Shown piece by piece: positions 1 through 11,490 of a DNA stretch of 64,000 nucleotides (its first letter is position 1; the number at the start of each line of letters is the position of its first letter). Source of the DNA: Amblyornis subalaris (lineage: Eukaryota; Chordata; Aves; Passeriformes; Ptilonorhynchidae); NCBI GenBank assembly GCA_018881555.1, contig JACAXG010000093.1:806001-870000 (forward strand), written 5' to 3'. Position numbers and translations under genes: made by a program. Under the pieces are notes generated by a model that saw only the letters and a list, made by a program, of their open reading frames with translations, did no database searches and had not been told where the DNA came from.

Positions 1-454
1 CACTCATTGCTCCAGGGAGAAGGGGGAAAGTGTCCAGAATTCCTGTGGAAGCTCCCGTTTTTTTCCGGGGAGGCAGCAGAGGTATCCACAGCACAATGAA
101 ATGTTTGCTAATGGGATTGGTGAGCTTTGAGACACAGAGCCTGATNCTCTCCCTGGGGACATGGATAAATATGCCTTGAAGGGATTAACTTCTCCACACC
201 CAACCTGCTTACACCGAGCCTGGGAAAGCTCCGTGAAAATGCTCTGTGCCAGGATTTTATTCCTCCTGTTGGGAAAGCCAGCGTGGAATAACATCAGCTG
301 CAAGCACTGGGGAGGTGAAGGAGGAAAGGGAAAAGGCAGGAGGCAGAGNGGACAAGGGCTGGGATAACTTAGGAACTGGGAAAAGTTTAAAAAGAGATTT
401 TTAAAAGGNTTTGCGTGCACACACCGGCTGGGTGTGACACTCACATGGCACAAA
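1..454. other. Unique non-coding stretch
   Basis: I see no gene or known repeat here. A purine-rich run lies at about 313-355. Short open frames exist on both strands but overlap one another and resemble nothing I recognise. Confidence 0.6.
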
Positions 455-636
455 CATGGAATCATGGAATGGTTTGGGCTGGAAGAGACCTTNAAGCCCA
501 TCCAGTGCCACCCNTGCCANGGGCAGGGACACCTNCCACTNTCCCAGGCTNCTCCAAGCCCNGTCCANCCTGGCCTTGGACACTCTCAGGGATCCAGGGA
601 GCCACAGCTGCTCTGGGCAGCCTGTGCCAGTGTTTA
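455..636 (-). mobile_element. CR1 LINE fragment, type A 3' end
   Basis: Reading the minus strand, this is the last 180 bp or so of a type A CR1. It runs from the TGTGGCTCCCTGGATCC block through the palindrome region to a degenerate ATTCCATGATTCCATG-like 3' tail at about 455-470. It is 5'-truncated, as is usual for CR1. At least eight single N bases fall inside it, at positions where other copies have an ordinary base, so they replace bases and do not add any. Confidence 0.92.
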
Positions 637-1111
637 GATCAATAGCTAAATTAATTAGGCATTAATATTTAACCCCTGTCTCTGGAAAGCAGGAGAGGCT
701 CTGCTGCATTCCCAGAGTCTGGGGACGTGCGGGAACGTCCTCCTCCCTCCCACCTCGGCTTCAGGAGCTGTCCAGTGCTGGAAAATCCCGGGAAAGCGGC
801 ACCCCGGGAAATCCAAACTGCAGAAGCTACAGTGGGAATAAATCTTTCCGATCGGCCAGTTTATCAGTGGAGTCTCAGTTCCTAATTCAAAACAAGGGAA
901 GTAATTATTGAAAGAAAGTCATTAATTGAGGAGAGCTCTTTATTGAACATGCTGCTGGGTGGTGTTTGCAGACACTTGGGGACTGTGGCTTTGTGTGTGA
1001 GACAAAGGAAATCGCTGGGAGGTCACTGGAAGGAGTCGTGGGGTTGGAGCAGGTCCCACCTGAGCACAGAAAAATCACGAATTTGATAAAATCTTAAAAA
1101 TTTAAAAGAAA
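637..1111. other. Unique non-coding stretch
   Basis: Mixed-composition sequence between two CR1 fragments, AT-rich at both ends (645-675 and 880-950, and again at 1075-1110). No exon-like or repeat structure is recognised. Confidence 0.55.
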
Positions 1112-1240
1112 GAGTTCAAGGCCAGGCTGGACGGGGCTTGGAGCAGCCTGGGACAGTGGAAGGTGTCCCTGCCCATGGCAGGGGGGCACTGGATGGGCTT
1201 TNAGGTCCCTTCCAGGCCAAACCATTCTGGGATTCTGTTT
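1112..1240 (+). mobile_element. CR1 LINE fragment, type A 3' end
   Basis: A short 5'-truncated copy on the plus strand. It starts at TTCAAGGCCAGGCTGGACGG, keeps the whole palindrome region (CCCTGCCCATGGCAGGG at about 1168) and ends in ACCATTCTGGGATTCTG, a diverged form of the CR1 3' tail. Confidence 0.92.
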
Positions 1241-2833
1241 GTAGATCATTCCCAGGACAACCAAAACCAATGGCCTTAAGGGAAATGGGGAGTGTGGAGC
1301 TGCAGGAGGGGCAGGTTCCTCCCCTGCTGCATCCTGCCCTGCCCTCCTTCCAGCACGGGGCTCTCCCAGCTGGCTGCTCCTGCTGGGCACAGCTGGAATG
1401 GGACCCATGGTTTACATTGGAGTAGGAAATACTCTATACTGTTGTATTCATTGGAGTTCACCTGGAGAGGCCTTTACTCAGCCTCCAGCCTGGAAAGGTG
1501 ACGCAGGGAGCGTGTAGGAATCTGTTCTGCCCACNCCCCCACACCTCCAAAATAGACTTTTGAGGGAAAGAGTAATTTTCTACTTTGTGAATAAAAGAAA
1601 CGAGAGGATGAAACAATCTCTTCTCTCCTTGCAGCTCGATGTGTCTGGGGCTTTCTGCTGCTGGGCTGTGTTATTGAGCCAGAGTTTATTCCTAATTACC
1701 AGCTCTGCCTGGCTCCATTCCTATTTCATTGCAGCTGATGGAAGGCTCTGACTCATCCCTGTGTCTGTCCAATCTCTCCTTGCTCCAGCAGCGGGAAAGG
1801 CTGGGATGTGTCGGGAGCCAAGGGGGTGTCTGGCTGCAGCCAGGGCTGCCTGACTCCAGGGAAATTCCCTGTGNGGTTGGGGTCCCAAAGCCTTGTTCCT
1901 GTGGGAAGCAGGTGGATATTGCTCAGGGAGCACAAATCCGTCAGTCCCCAGCCTGGCATTCTGTGTCCTTTGGGATGGGCAGGGAGGAAGCCTGGGAAGG
2001 AGCAGCCCCTGGAGCGGCAGGGGGGGTTTGTCTGGAACCCAAACACACACAGGGCTCAGCCTGGCTCCGTGCTGAGAGGCTCCTCGGGGGACAGTTTGCT
2101 CAAGGTGGGTTTGAGACATGGAGAAATCAGTAACAAACTAAAGANCCAGCCCCAAACAGCAGCTGGAGCAAAGCAGCAGGAAAATGCTGCAGTTATGAGC
2201 AGGTTGCTCGGGATCTCTGGCTCTGAGGCTGAGCAGGGTTTTATTTCAAAGGGTGCTGAATTAGGGGACACAGACATCCCACTCCATCCCTCGCTTGGCT
2301 GTTCCCAGTAGCACCAGGTCCGTTCTCCATTTGCTCTTTCAGAAATGTTTCTTTGTGCTGATTCAAGGCTCTGAATTGATTCTGCTCTCCTGGCAGGAGC
2401 TGCCGCCTGCTCCNCGATACTGCAGGGATCTGTTCCGAAATGTGGGATCGGGAGTGACACCGGGAGACAAATGCCCAGGGCTGGGAACGGCAGGGGCGGG
2501 CACCGAGCTCATTAACATAGACATTCCATGGCTTCCCGGGGCAAGGCTTTATGTGGAGGGTGGGCTGGAGAAATGAAATCATTTATTTCTGTGACTGTAA
2601 TGGGGAGAAAAATGATATCATCAGCAAAATGGAATAAACACCAGAATGTAATTTAATGATGGCTCCAGTAATTCTGATCCATGCACTGGCAGACTGTGGC
2701 ATGGTCACTCGTTCGTATTTCACGTTCCTTTGGCTAAAAGGGAATTGTTTCCCAAGCAATGGATGAAGGAGTGTGTGGCAGGATTTTGCAGGCTGTCCTG
2801 AGGGGTGTTCCCCCCTTCCTGCACCGACCTGAA
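1241..2833. other. Unique non-coding stretch, 1.6 kb
   Basis: No gene, RNA or repeat is recognised. A distinct AT-rich block lies at about 2575-2660 and contains AATGATATCATC, a short palindromic core. Such AT-rich blocks in otherwise mixed-composition avian DNA are sometimes conserved non-coding elements, but I cannot test that here. Confidence 0.55.
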
Positions 2834-2888
2834 TTCAGGAGGAATTTCTCCATGGAAAGGGTGGTCAGGCCTTGGAAGGGGCCGTGGA
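2834..2888 (+). mobile_element. CR1 LINE remnant, type B body
   Basis: About 55 bp match the type B body: the stretch AGGAGGAATTTCTCCATGG followed by GGTGGTCAGGCCTTGG. Both the upstream part and the whole 3' end are missing, so it was cut down after insertion. Confidence 0.8.
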
Positions 2889-3964
2889 GAAAAGCCTCTT
2901 GGTTGGGATTAGTTCCTACAAACCCAAGTAGTCAATCATGGAATTACACCCTGGTGCACGAAGGTCTGAGTGCCTGGTTTGCTTTAACCCAGCCCAGCAG
3001 GNTGGGATATTCCTGGTGCTCCAACAAGGGCTGCTTTAATGGGGTTGATTGATTTGATCTTGTAGAGCCTCTGTGATGTCCTGCTCCAAAGCATCCGTGG
3101 GACCAGGCCAGGCACATTCCCAGGGAAGGGCAGTGGCTGCCTGTGGGCTCTCAGGGTGATTTTCAGGTCCTTTTCCATGGATATCTCCACTGCAGGGTGA
3201 TGTGCTTCACTCCATGGAAGGCTTTTTCTTCAGTAAAACAAAGCAAGTCAGAAGAAAGATTGATTTTGTGTTAGAAATTGGTGTTTTATACACAGCAAGA
3301 GAGATCAAGTGTCAGGTTTGATGTCTCTTGCTCTTCTCTTTGTAATTCCATGAGTCTCTGCAGGATCCCCTCTGATTTATTTCCTCTTGAATAGAACTGT
3401 CCAATCTTTTTGATTTTTCGTGTCTTAGCTGATTATGGCAACTTTCTGCTGCCCAACTCTTCTGAGGTACTGAGAAATACTCAATGCATTCTCCAAGTAA
3501 GGCCACTCCAGTTCCTAAAATACAAATTTGGGTTGGGACAAAGATCCTACAACAGGTCGGATGCAATCCTCGGTATTTGCAGTCAGCAACCCCGCACAGT
3601 GAGCAAATGAGCCTGAAAATGATTTCCAGGTCTAATCCCTACAAGAAATCTTCCCAGATTCGCACTAATGTGTCTCTGGCAAGGTGTGGGTTTCTCCACC
3701 AGCATCCTGCCGATTGACCTGGACTTGTCTGGTCCCCTCCAAGTGTCCTCAGAGTCTGTTTGCTTGGCCTTTGGCTGCTTTCAGGGGATTTGTGGCATCA
3801 GCACTTCCCTCACTGTAGCACTCAGGTTTTCCAGAGCTCACACAGCAAAAGATGCGAACTTAAACCGTAGGAAATCTCGGCCGTTCATGTTTTGACCTTG
3901 ATTTGTGAGTCGNGAGGAATAAAAAGTCTGAAGCTCCTGATAAATTCCTCAGAAGTTTCCTGCA
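2889..3964. other. Unique non-coding stretch
   Basis: About 1.1 kb with no recognisable gene or repeat. The two longest frames here (around 3312-3566 minus and 3410-3717 plus) overlap and show no familiar domain. Confidence 0.55.
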
Positions 3965-4520
3965 GTGTCTCTGGGGTCGGAGGGCTCGGAGCAGCCGCTC
4001 CTGGTGCCGGGAAGCGGAGCAGAGGGACCCGAGCACTGCTCCTCTCCCCCCGGAACCCCACGGCTGCCGAGCTGTTGTTCCACCCCCAGCCCTGGCTGCG
4101 GCTCCCATCTGCTGCCTCTCCCGGGAATTCGGGCGTTTGACAGCGCCGGCAGCCCGGGAAGCAGCAGCTGTGCCCAGGACAGCACCGGCTGCCACCTCCC
4201 TCGTTCCGAACCGCTTTTCGTCGGGATCACATCTCGTGACGGGAGCCCGAGCGCCCAGTGCAGCTTCATCCCCGTGTTCTGCTGCGGATAACGCCGCCCG
4301 GGTGCAGGCTGCGGGAGAACGGCCATGAATATTCATTCCGGGCTGTCGGGAGCATCCCCTGCTCCTCGGGGGAGCAGACGGGTTCTTGGCTGGCAGGGGC
4401 TGGCAGCGCTCCCCAGCNGCCGCCGCAGGTGACAACGGGAGAACCATCCCCATTCCCGGGGGAATGCACCCCACACCCCCAGCGGGGCACACGTCCCGCA
4501 CAGCCCNGGGGGTTCCCTAC
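3965..4520. promoter_or_regulatory. CpG-rich patch, possible CpG island
   Basis: CpG dinucleotides are dense, roughly 34 in 4000-4330 by eye, while neighbouring sequence has few. Clusters such as GCGGATAACGCCGCCCGGG occur near 4283. This density is typical of an unmethylated CpG island, which in vertebrates often marks a promoter or an orphan regulatory element. No gene is recognised beside it. Frames through it on both strands (a minus-strand one of about 213 codons) stay open mainly because the sequence is GC-rich. Confidence 0.5.
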
Positions 4521-4911
4521 CCCGAGGTCCCCTGGGCACAGGACCTTTTCCCCCTTGTGCCTTTCAGCTTCCAGTGCTGCTTTCCAAGGACCTCAGAGAT
4601 GGAACTCTCAGGGAATTGTCCCACGGAGTCACATGTCGCCGGTGCCATCGATCCATCTCTCCTGCCACGGCACTTCTTCACCCGGCACAGGGCGCTGNTC
4701 AGGGCGGGGTGAACCTGCAGGGCCCGGAGCGGGCACTGCCTCGTTTGTGACCCCTGATATAAAACCTGTCCCACTTCCAGTCCAATTCCAGGCTTATATC
4801 AAACACTCAGGCAGGTCTTAACTTCCTTTTTTTAAAAATAATTTTGAACTTGTCTCAAATAAAAAGATTATTCTGTACCTGTTGAAATTGAAATTGGGAA
4901 AATTGGAGCCC
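4521..4911. other. Unique non-coding stretch
   Basis: GC-rich at first, then AT-rich from about 4820 (poly-T/A runs at 4827-4845) up to the next CR1 copy. Nothing else is recognised. Confidence 0.5.
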
Positions 4912-5090
4912 CTCTGCCCTGGAGCCAGGCTGGGAGAGCTGGGACTGTTCACCTGGGGAAAAGAAGGATCNAGGGAGACCTCAGAGCCCCTNCCAGTGCC
5001 TAAAGGGGCTCCAGGAGAGCTGGAGAGGGACTTGNGACAAGGGATGGAGGGACAGGAGACAGGGAATGGCTTCTGTTCCCCAGCATCAGC
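4912..5090 (+). mobile_element. CR1 LINE fragment, type A, 3' end missing
   Basis: The copy starts at about GCCAGGCTGGGAGAGCTGGG and runs through GGATGGAGGGACAGGAGACA to AATGGCTTC. The following 280 bp or so that other type A copies carry, including the palindrome and tail, are absent. CR1 normally loses its 5' part at insertion, so loss of the 3' part points to a later deletion. Confidence 0.88.
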
Positions 5091-5621
5091 CCTGGAACAT
5101 CACATTTGATGNGAGACATGAGAAAGAAACTTTCAATTTAACCTTAGGACGTTTTGAGTTTGTGTGCTGCTCCATTCCTCTTCTGTGGGATATTCCCCTT
5201 CTCTCCCCACCCACTGCCATTCCACTCAAGGATAACACAGGATTAATCATGGAGCCATTTGGGGGCTCATCCGAAGATTTCTCTTGTTTCCCAAGAAGCA
5301 GAGCTCAGCCTTGTGCAGCTGAGTTGCCATGAATCACATCAGTGTCACCGCCTGGACACTGCAGAATTAATGTGTATTTTCCTTTAAAATCTGATCTTTA
5401 GGAGGGGAAATTCTTCATGCATTTTGTGGTGTTATTTTTATTACCCTTGCCACTCCAGCGTTTAGCTGCAGTGAGGGTTCTGAGGAGGAGGAATGTGGAG
5501 ATGGAGCCAGAGCTGTGGGATGCAGGTGTGTTTGTAGGGATTGCTTGAGGTGCTGATTCCCTCCACAGAGCCAGGAGAAAGGCTGGAAGCACGGAATTTC
5601 CAAGAGAATTCTGGAAGAGAA
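5091..5621. other. Unique non-coding stretch
   Basis: No gene or repeat recognised. The minus-strand frame at 5398-5625 has no familiar features. Confidence 0.5.
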
Positions 5622-5655
5622 TCATAGAATAACAGGATCACTTAGGTTGGAAATA
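5622..5655 (-). mobile_element. Possible CR1 3'-tip trace
   Basis: TCATAGAATAACAGGATCAC followed by TTAGGTTGGAA resembles the reverse complement of a CR1 3' tip. Only about 35 bp can be matched, so this is weak. Confidence 0.45.
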
Positions 5656-8549
5656 GCTTTCATTTGAGGCTGGAGCATGTCCCTGCCTGAGCCCTGCCCT
5701 TGCCCTCACTGGTGGGGTTCCCTGCCTGGCACNCCCCAACCCGCAGACCCCAGCCCACCTTTCTGGGCAGTTTTGGTGCCCAAGGAGAAGCTGTCCCAGC
5801 CCAGCTCCTGCCCAGCCCATTACAGCTCTGTATAATCTGCAGTAGGAAGGCAGCAAAAGCTCAGGCACCGAGCTCTGGGCTTTGTCAGGTTCCCATCCTC
5901 ATAAACACAAGGATGCAATGATTTGTTAATGCAGGGAAAGTAATTTCCCAAGTCACTCAATGGTCTTTAGCAAATTAGCTTCAATTTATTTTTCCAAACT
6001 TGAAATTAAAGCCTCCACACGTCTTGATCATGGTCTGCTTTCCCTTCTCTCTATAACCACACTGTAGCCGAGCCGCCTCCCTCCATCCCTTTGGCACGTG
6101 CTGGGATCTAACAGGGCTCACTCACCACGTTGCTCTGCAGGGACTCACCAGAGACTTCCCATTTCCCAGCCTGGAGTGTCCTGGGAGCGATTCCCAGCTC
6201 GTGTGTGCAGCACAGCTCCACAGTGCAGAGCTGCTGCCTCCTTCAGCGCTCAGACCTCCTGAGCAGGTTTGATGACGTGTGTGTTCCCGTTGCGATCCGT
6301 GTTGGAACGAGGGCTTTGTCTCCTGCAGCCACAGCGATGGGAGAGGTGTTATCCATGCTCAGAGCCGGCTGGGCCTGCTGGCAGCAGCTTTGTGCCTCTG
6401 GGTGAGCCTGGAACAGGAACTCAGCTGCTTGGCACAGAAACACGTGAGCCTCGACAGAAGAACATGAAAAATGACTTGAACTTCAAAGTCTCCGAGATTA
6501 ATCCGTGTTGCTCATAAGTTTTCCGGATCCCTCTGTACGACAGACAAGGAATAAACGCTGCTTTTCCCTTTTCCATCCTCTCTGTTGCAAGGGACCCGCT
6601 CAGTCCAAGTTTCCTGTGCGCCTTTGGGCACTGGAGAGCAGAGTTTGTTCCAGTTTGGCTCCAGCTGATGGAATATCCACGGCAGACCCTGGGCTGGGAA
6701 GGATGAGCAGCTGCTGCTCGGATGAAGATGGAGACGATGGATAATGAGCTGGCCCCTTCCCTTGCTTTGGAGGAGCAAAGACCTGCATTGCTGTTCTTTT
6801 CCCCCACCACCGAAATGGCAGGAATGTGTCACCACACAAAGGTTGCTGGCTGATATTTCTCTTTGCAATGTGTCCAGAATTAATTGGCTCCTGCGTTTGC
6901 TGCCGAGGACAAGGTCACTGAAAAATTGCTCCCTGCAGCTTGGGTTTGTTTGAGTTTTTCAGTCCTGAAGGCAAATACTTCTGTTTTCTGTGGGGAAGGC
7001 ATGAAATTCCCATCACTTGTCATCATCCCATCTCCCATGATTTGAGGGGAACAAGTGCAGTTTCTGTGCAGAGCCCCTGGCCCAGCCAGGTGCCCGTGCC
7101 CGTCAGTGGCTGCTCTGCGAGTGTTTAACGAGGGGCTCCCAGCACCTTCCCGGCACAGAAACTGTTTGTTCCCCCTCCCAGCTCCCTGGAGCTGTCTGTT
7201 TGATGGGAAGTTTGGAGAAACCCTGCCATCCCTTGCTGAGATCCCTGTGTTTCCTGTGTGTGGGTGCAAACACAGCGAGCCTGAGCAGGGATCCTCCCTC
7301 TGACACCACCACCCAGCACAGGATCTTATCTCACTGTGGGGGCTGAGCAGGGTCAGATCAGAAAACCAGGAACAGGGAAGGGGCTTGTCCATCAAACCTG
7401 GGCCCCTGTAACCAGTCCAGGGCTTCGAGGTCTCTCCCAACCCAAACCCTGCTGTGGTTCGGTGATCCCATTCCACTTACGCCCATTTCCATTCGGCTGT
7501 CACTGTATAAATGACTCCAAATAGAAAGTCAATACAAATCCTCAATGCCCTAAAAACTCGGGAAATGAATTCATCCCGTTGAGCAGACAGAAATACGGGC
7601 AGGTCAGCAAAGGGCTGTGGAGCAAACCGAGATGTGTTGGCTTATTCCAATTTTCTCCTTGTTATCAGGGGCTGCTCTGACTGGAAAACTCCTGACCCTT
7701 GGACTAGAAACTCCTANCCCAGCAATTCAGGAGTGTAACAGGATTATCTCAGCAGCACCTGCTGGGACAGTGCAGAGCAGGCAGAGCTCATGTCCAGGTG
7801 GCTCTGGCAGATACACTCTTATCTGTGCTGAAGCTGGAAGGGAAAGCACAGGAAGGAGCATCCTAGGGAGAAATCCTCTCCAGAACCCTCCTCTCCTGGG
7901 CTTTTTCTTCTCCAGCAGTACCTGTCACACAGAAATTCTTCAGCACCATGTCCTACCTGGCTGCTGCATCCATTTTTTAATACACTCTGCTGGAAAAATC
8001 CAAATGAGATTTGTCTACAAGTGGTTTTCCAGTTTTTCAGTCTGGATGGAGAAAGCTGATACTTCCATTTTTTCTGCATCATGAACATTAAACCTGGCCC
8101 AGTAGTGCAAGGAGAGGTTTCACCCCTCCCGCCGCTGCAATCTCTGAGCACAAGGAATGATTTGGGGTTTGGGATACTGCAGCAAGGAAAGGTGCCTGGA
8201 TCCCGGAGAGCTCTGGGCTCCCACAAGGACTCTGTGCCTTCCCTGCAGTTGTGTCACGGCAGTGTTTATTCTCCACAAACTGCAGTAATTGTACTTTAAT
8301 CAGGGAGCACATGGAGTGTAAATCTCCACATGGAAAACATTGGATATCTGCTTTTTCCTTACGTGGTTATTTCATCCTGATTTCTCCAGGCTCCGAACTT
8401 GCCCTTCTTTCATGCGTTTCCGGGCCCGAACCTTCACAGCCAAAGTGCTCCACAAAAGATGCTTTGCTTCTGCAGAGGTTCAGATGTGAATGCACCCAGT
8501 TCTGCCTCAGGCACTGCAAACACCAACCCCCACCCCAGGAGACAGAGCT
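5656..8549. other. Unique non-coding stretch, 2.9 kb
   Basis: The longest CR1-poor stretch of the first 10 kb. An AT-rich block lies at about 5920-6010. At 7427-7470 the text GGTCTCTCCCAACCCAAACC hints at a very old plus-strand CR1 tip, too short to call. No coding gene is recognised: the frames of 120-200 codons near 6421-6868 and 6880-7476 overlap on several strands and lack any familiar domain. Confidence 0.5.
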
Positions 8550-8758
8550 CACAGAATCCTGGAATCTTGGAGGGTGGAAAAGCCCTCCAGGATCATTGAG
8601 TCCAAGCTGTGCCCANTCCCCACCTTGTCCCCAGCCCAGGGCACTGAGTGCCACGGCCAGGAATTCCCTGGACGCCTCCAGGGATGGGCACTCCAAACCT
8701 CCCTGGGCAGCCCCTGCCAAGGCCTGACCACCCTTTCCATGGAGAAATTCCTCNTGAG
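8550..8758 (-). mobile_element. CR1 LINE fragment, type B 3' end
   Basis: On the minus strand it runs from the GGAGAAATTCC/ATGGAAAGGG body block to the 3' tip, seen here as CACAGAATCCTGGAATC at 8550. The type B mark (CCCAGCCCAGGGCACTGAGT) is clear at about 8630. It is 5'-truncated at about 8758. Confidence 0.92.
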
Positions 8759-11318
8759 TTGANGCCAAATTTCACACACCNTCCTGGACATGGGGGTGCT
8801 GCCCCATCTCCCCACCTTTGGAAGCTACAAAGGCTTTTCCCCTCTTCCTTCCATCCTCCCCAAACGTCCCAGACTTGTTCCCTTCCTGGCACAGAACCAC
8901 CACCTCATTATTTCAGCGCTGACAGAGCAGGAGTCTCCAAGCCAGGGGTAATAACAGGAAAAATAAATATTAAATCTTCCCNAATTAGCTGAACCCCACG
9001 TTCCCAGTAACATCAAAGCTGACTCTGTTAAATAAGAGGAATGTTACACTTTAGTCCAAGGAGATGAGAGGGAATAGGAGTGAAATGGAAAACGATCAAT
9101 GACCAGAATTTCCTTCAGAGCCTGAGAGTGAAATATTCCATGCCCATGTTCCCGTTGGAGAGGGAACATCACGTGTTCAACCCGGCCAGAACCAGGCCCA
9201 GTCTGAACCGCACTTTGATTGAGGATTTCTTTTGAAGATCCACTGCTTTACTGGGGAATATCAGATGGAATAAATAAAAAGAGCATCAGCCCGGACCGGG
9301 AGCTGAAAGATAAATGTCAGAGGATGCACAGCCTGAAATTCAGATGATGGGGCTGGTTTAGGCAACTCNAGAGGAGTCTGGGAACACCTTCTTTGGAACA
9401 TGGCCCTGAAATTCCCTGTGCAGGTTCTCCTGGAAAAGGGGACCTGCAGGAGCAGAAGGAAAACCAGGAAGTTGAATTTTTATAGCTNACGACCTCCCCC
9501 TCCCCTCTCTAGACAGATGAAAAGGCCTAATTGGTTTCCCTGGAAGGGAAAAGAGCTCTGCCTGGTTACGGAGCAAACAACAACTTGCTTTTCCCCTTTA
9601 TTCAGGAGAAGTCCATCCAAACATTACAAGAGCACTCTCAATTCCTGTTTATATTCCTCATAAACAAGCCCTGTGCTGCTGTTTTGTGAGGCTGAGAAAG
9701 CACAAACCCCCTGCTAAATTGGGCCTTAATGACTGAATATATTAGAGGAGCTTCCCACGGTGCTGGGAGCAGGGAAGGGAGGCTGGGAAGGGGATTTGCT
9801 GCTCATCCCATTTGTACCTGCTGGGAAATCCCAGGGCTCCTGCTGGACACAAATTGGGAACAGCCCAGCTCTGCTCAGGCCTGGCTGAGGGTTGTGGTTC
9901 TGGTTGCAAACAAGAGCTCAGGGGTGGATGGAGCAGGAGGGGTTTTTGGGATGTGTCACATTCCCAATAATAAATGGGAATAATAATTGTTTCCTTACAA
10001 ACAACAAATTTTCTCCCACAGTGTTTCTTTTTTCCCCTCTTCACTTCATTCTCTGAAGCACCACCCTGGTGGGTGGCCTCGCTCTGCTCCCCAGCCCCTG
10101 ATGGAAAGCTGGTTGGGATCCTTGGAAAATCCCTGCAGACAGCAGTGGGGGAATGCTGCGGTGCGCAAAGGCTGATCCCACCTTTCCATCCAGTGTGTGA
10201 CTTCTGCCTGGTTTTTGGAGATGTGTCGGGAGGTGCCACCCCGGCTCAGTGAGCGGGGAAAAGAGGGAACACAAAGCTGGGGAAGGGCCCCGGAAGTTGT
10301 TTTTCATCCGTAGGTGAATAATCCTTTCTGGAGGCTCCAAGGGCTGGTGGTGGCTGGAGCCGGCAGCCCTGGGCAGTGCTGCCTCTGCAGACAGGGAATT
10401 CATTTCTCTTTCAAGGAGCTGACACCTCCAGGAGGCTTCTGGAGCTCCACATCAAAAGCCAACCTGGAGCGCCGGAGGTGAGCTGGGAAAAGCCCAGAGG
10501 AGCAGGAACAAAGGCACCAGGCAACCAGGAAATGGGAGGAGAGGTCTGGAAGCAGGAATGCCGTTATTAACATTCCACGGCAGGAGCAGGGTGCAGCTCC
10601 TCTCCCGCCCTGGGAGCTGCCAGCTGCCTCNTGCAGCTGCCAGAATCCACGCCAGACAAACACGGACCCTTCTCCCTCTGCCTTTTGCTGTGCTNAGGCC
10701 TCCGCAGGACTTCACATTCTCACCAGTTTGCAGCAAAGGATTTTAAATGGATCTTCACACAAACCACGCTCTCCTTCACCTACCAAGGTGCTCTTGGCGG
10801 TGCCTCCATGTCTTGCAGGGTGAGGAAATTCCTTTCAAGCGAAGCAATGGATTCCTTTCCTCATCCCTGCGCTATTTCCCCACTTTCCGTACATAAAACC
10901 TCTCGATTTTGTATCCCAACACCAAAGGTTGTTGCTTTTTTCTTTCTGGAGATTAAAACCAGGCTGTCTGCGGAGAGGGTTCATCTCCCTGGGTCTCCGG
11001 GCCCAGTTCACATCGGTGTGCTGGGATCCGTGGCACCCTCCTGAGGAATCCAGTCGTTATTATGGAAATCCTGGATGTGGCAGCACAACTGCCAGGGGGG
11101 AGAAGGTGGTGGAGAAATATTGGAGTCCAGAACCACGAGCCTTGACCTGACTGCGTATTTCCTGTAAAGGTCAGATAAATATCGTTAAAGGAAAATCACA
11201 TTCAATATTACTGCATGGTAATGAATAATTATAAATANCTTTAATTGAATTAATATGCAAATTGTGGGCAAAGTAAGTGACACGTGTTCAGTCTCTGCTG
11301 CAAATGCTCTTTAGAAGG
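8759..11318. other. Unique non-coding stretch, AT-rich islands
   Basis: About 2.5 kb without gene or repeat calls. AT-rich islands lie at about 8935-9055, 9955-10020 and 11150-11285. The last contains an octamer ATGCAAAT at 11255-11262 and several TAAT cores and is listed separately. Confidence 0.5.
11140..11285. promoter_or_regulatory. AT-rich candidate regulatory element
   Basis: It contains a POU octamer ATGCAAAT (11255-11262), repeated TAAT/ATTA homeodomain cores (for example 11222-11229 and 11241-11253), and the nuclear-receptor half-sites TGACCT (11143-11148) and AGGTCA (11168-11173) facing away from each other. This mix is common in vertebrate developmental enhancers, but short motifs also occur by chance. 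Function is inference only. Confidence 0.25.
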
Positions 11319-11490
11319 CATCCAGAGGGCAGGGATAGATGGGATACTGGGAAGGAACTGTTCCCTGGGAGGGTGGGGAGGCCCTGGAATGATTTTCCCA
11401 GAGAAGCTGTGGCTGCCCCTGGATCCCTGGAAGTGTCCAAGGCCAGGCTGGACAGGGCTTGGAGCAACCTGGGACAGTGGAAGGTGTCCC
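11319..11490 (+). mobile_element. CR1 LINE fragment, type A, broken at palindrome
   Basis: It runs from CCAGAGGGCAGGGATAG through TGTGGCTGCCCCTGGATCCC to GGAAGGTGTCCC and stops at 11490. That is exactly where the palindrome CCCTGCCCATGGCAGGG would begin; the last 80 bp or so and the tail are missing. Just before, at about 11391, it also lacks the usual GGCACAGG-TTGCCCAG wording. Confidence 0.92.

Noticed and set aside
3860..4501. Minus-strand frame of 213 codons in the CpG-rich patch
   Set aside because: GC-rich DNA lacks stops by composition; no domain is recognised and three other frames there are also open. A real first exon cannot be excluded.
7420..7475. Possible tRNA-like GGTTCGGTGATCC text
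   Set aside because: No cloverleaf arms can be drawn; the neighbouring text looks more like an old CR1 tip.
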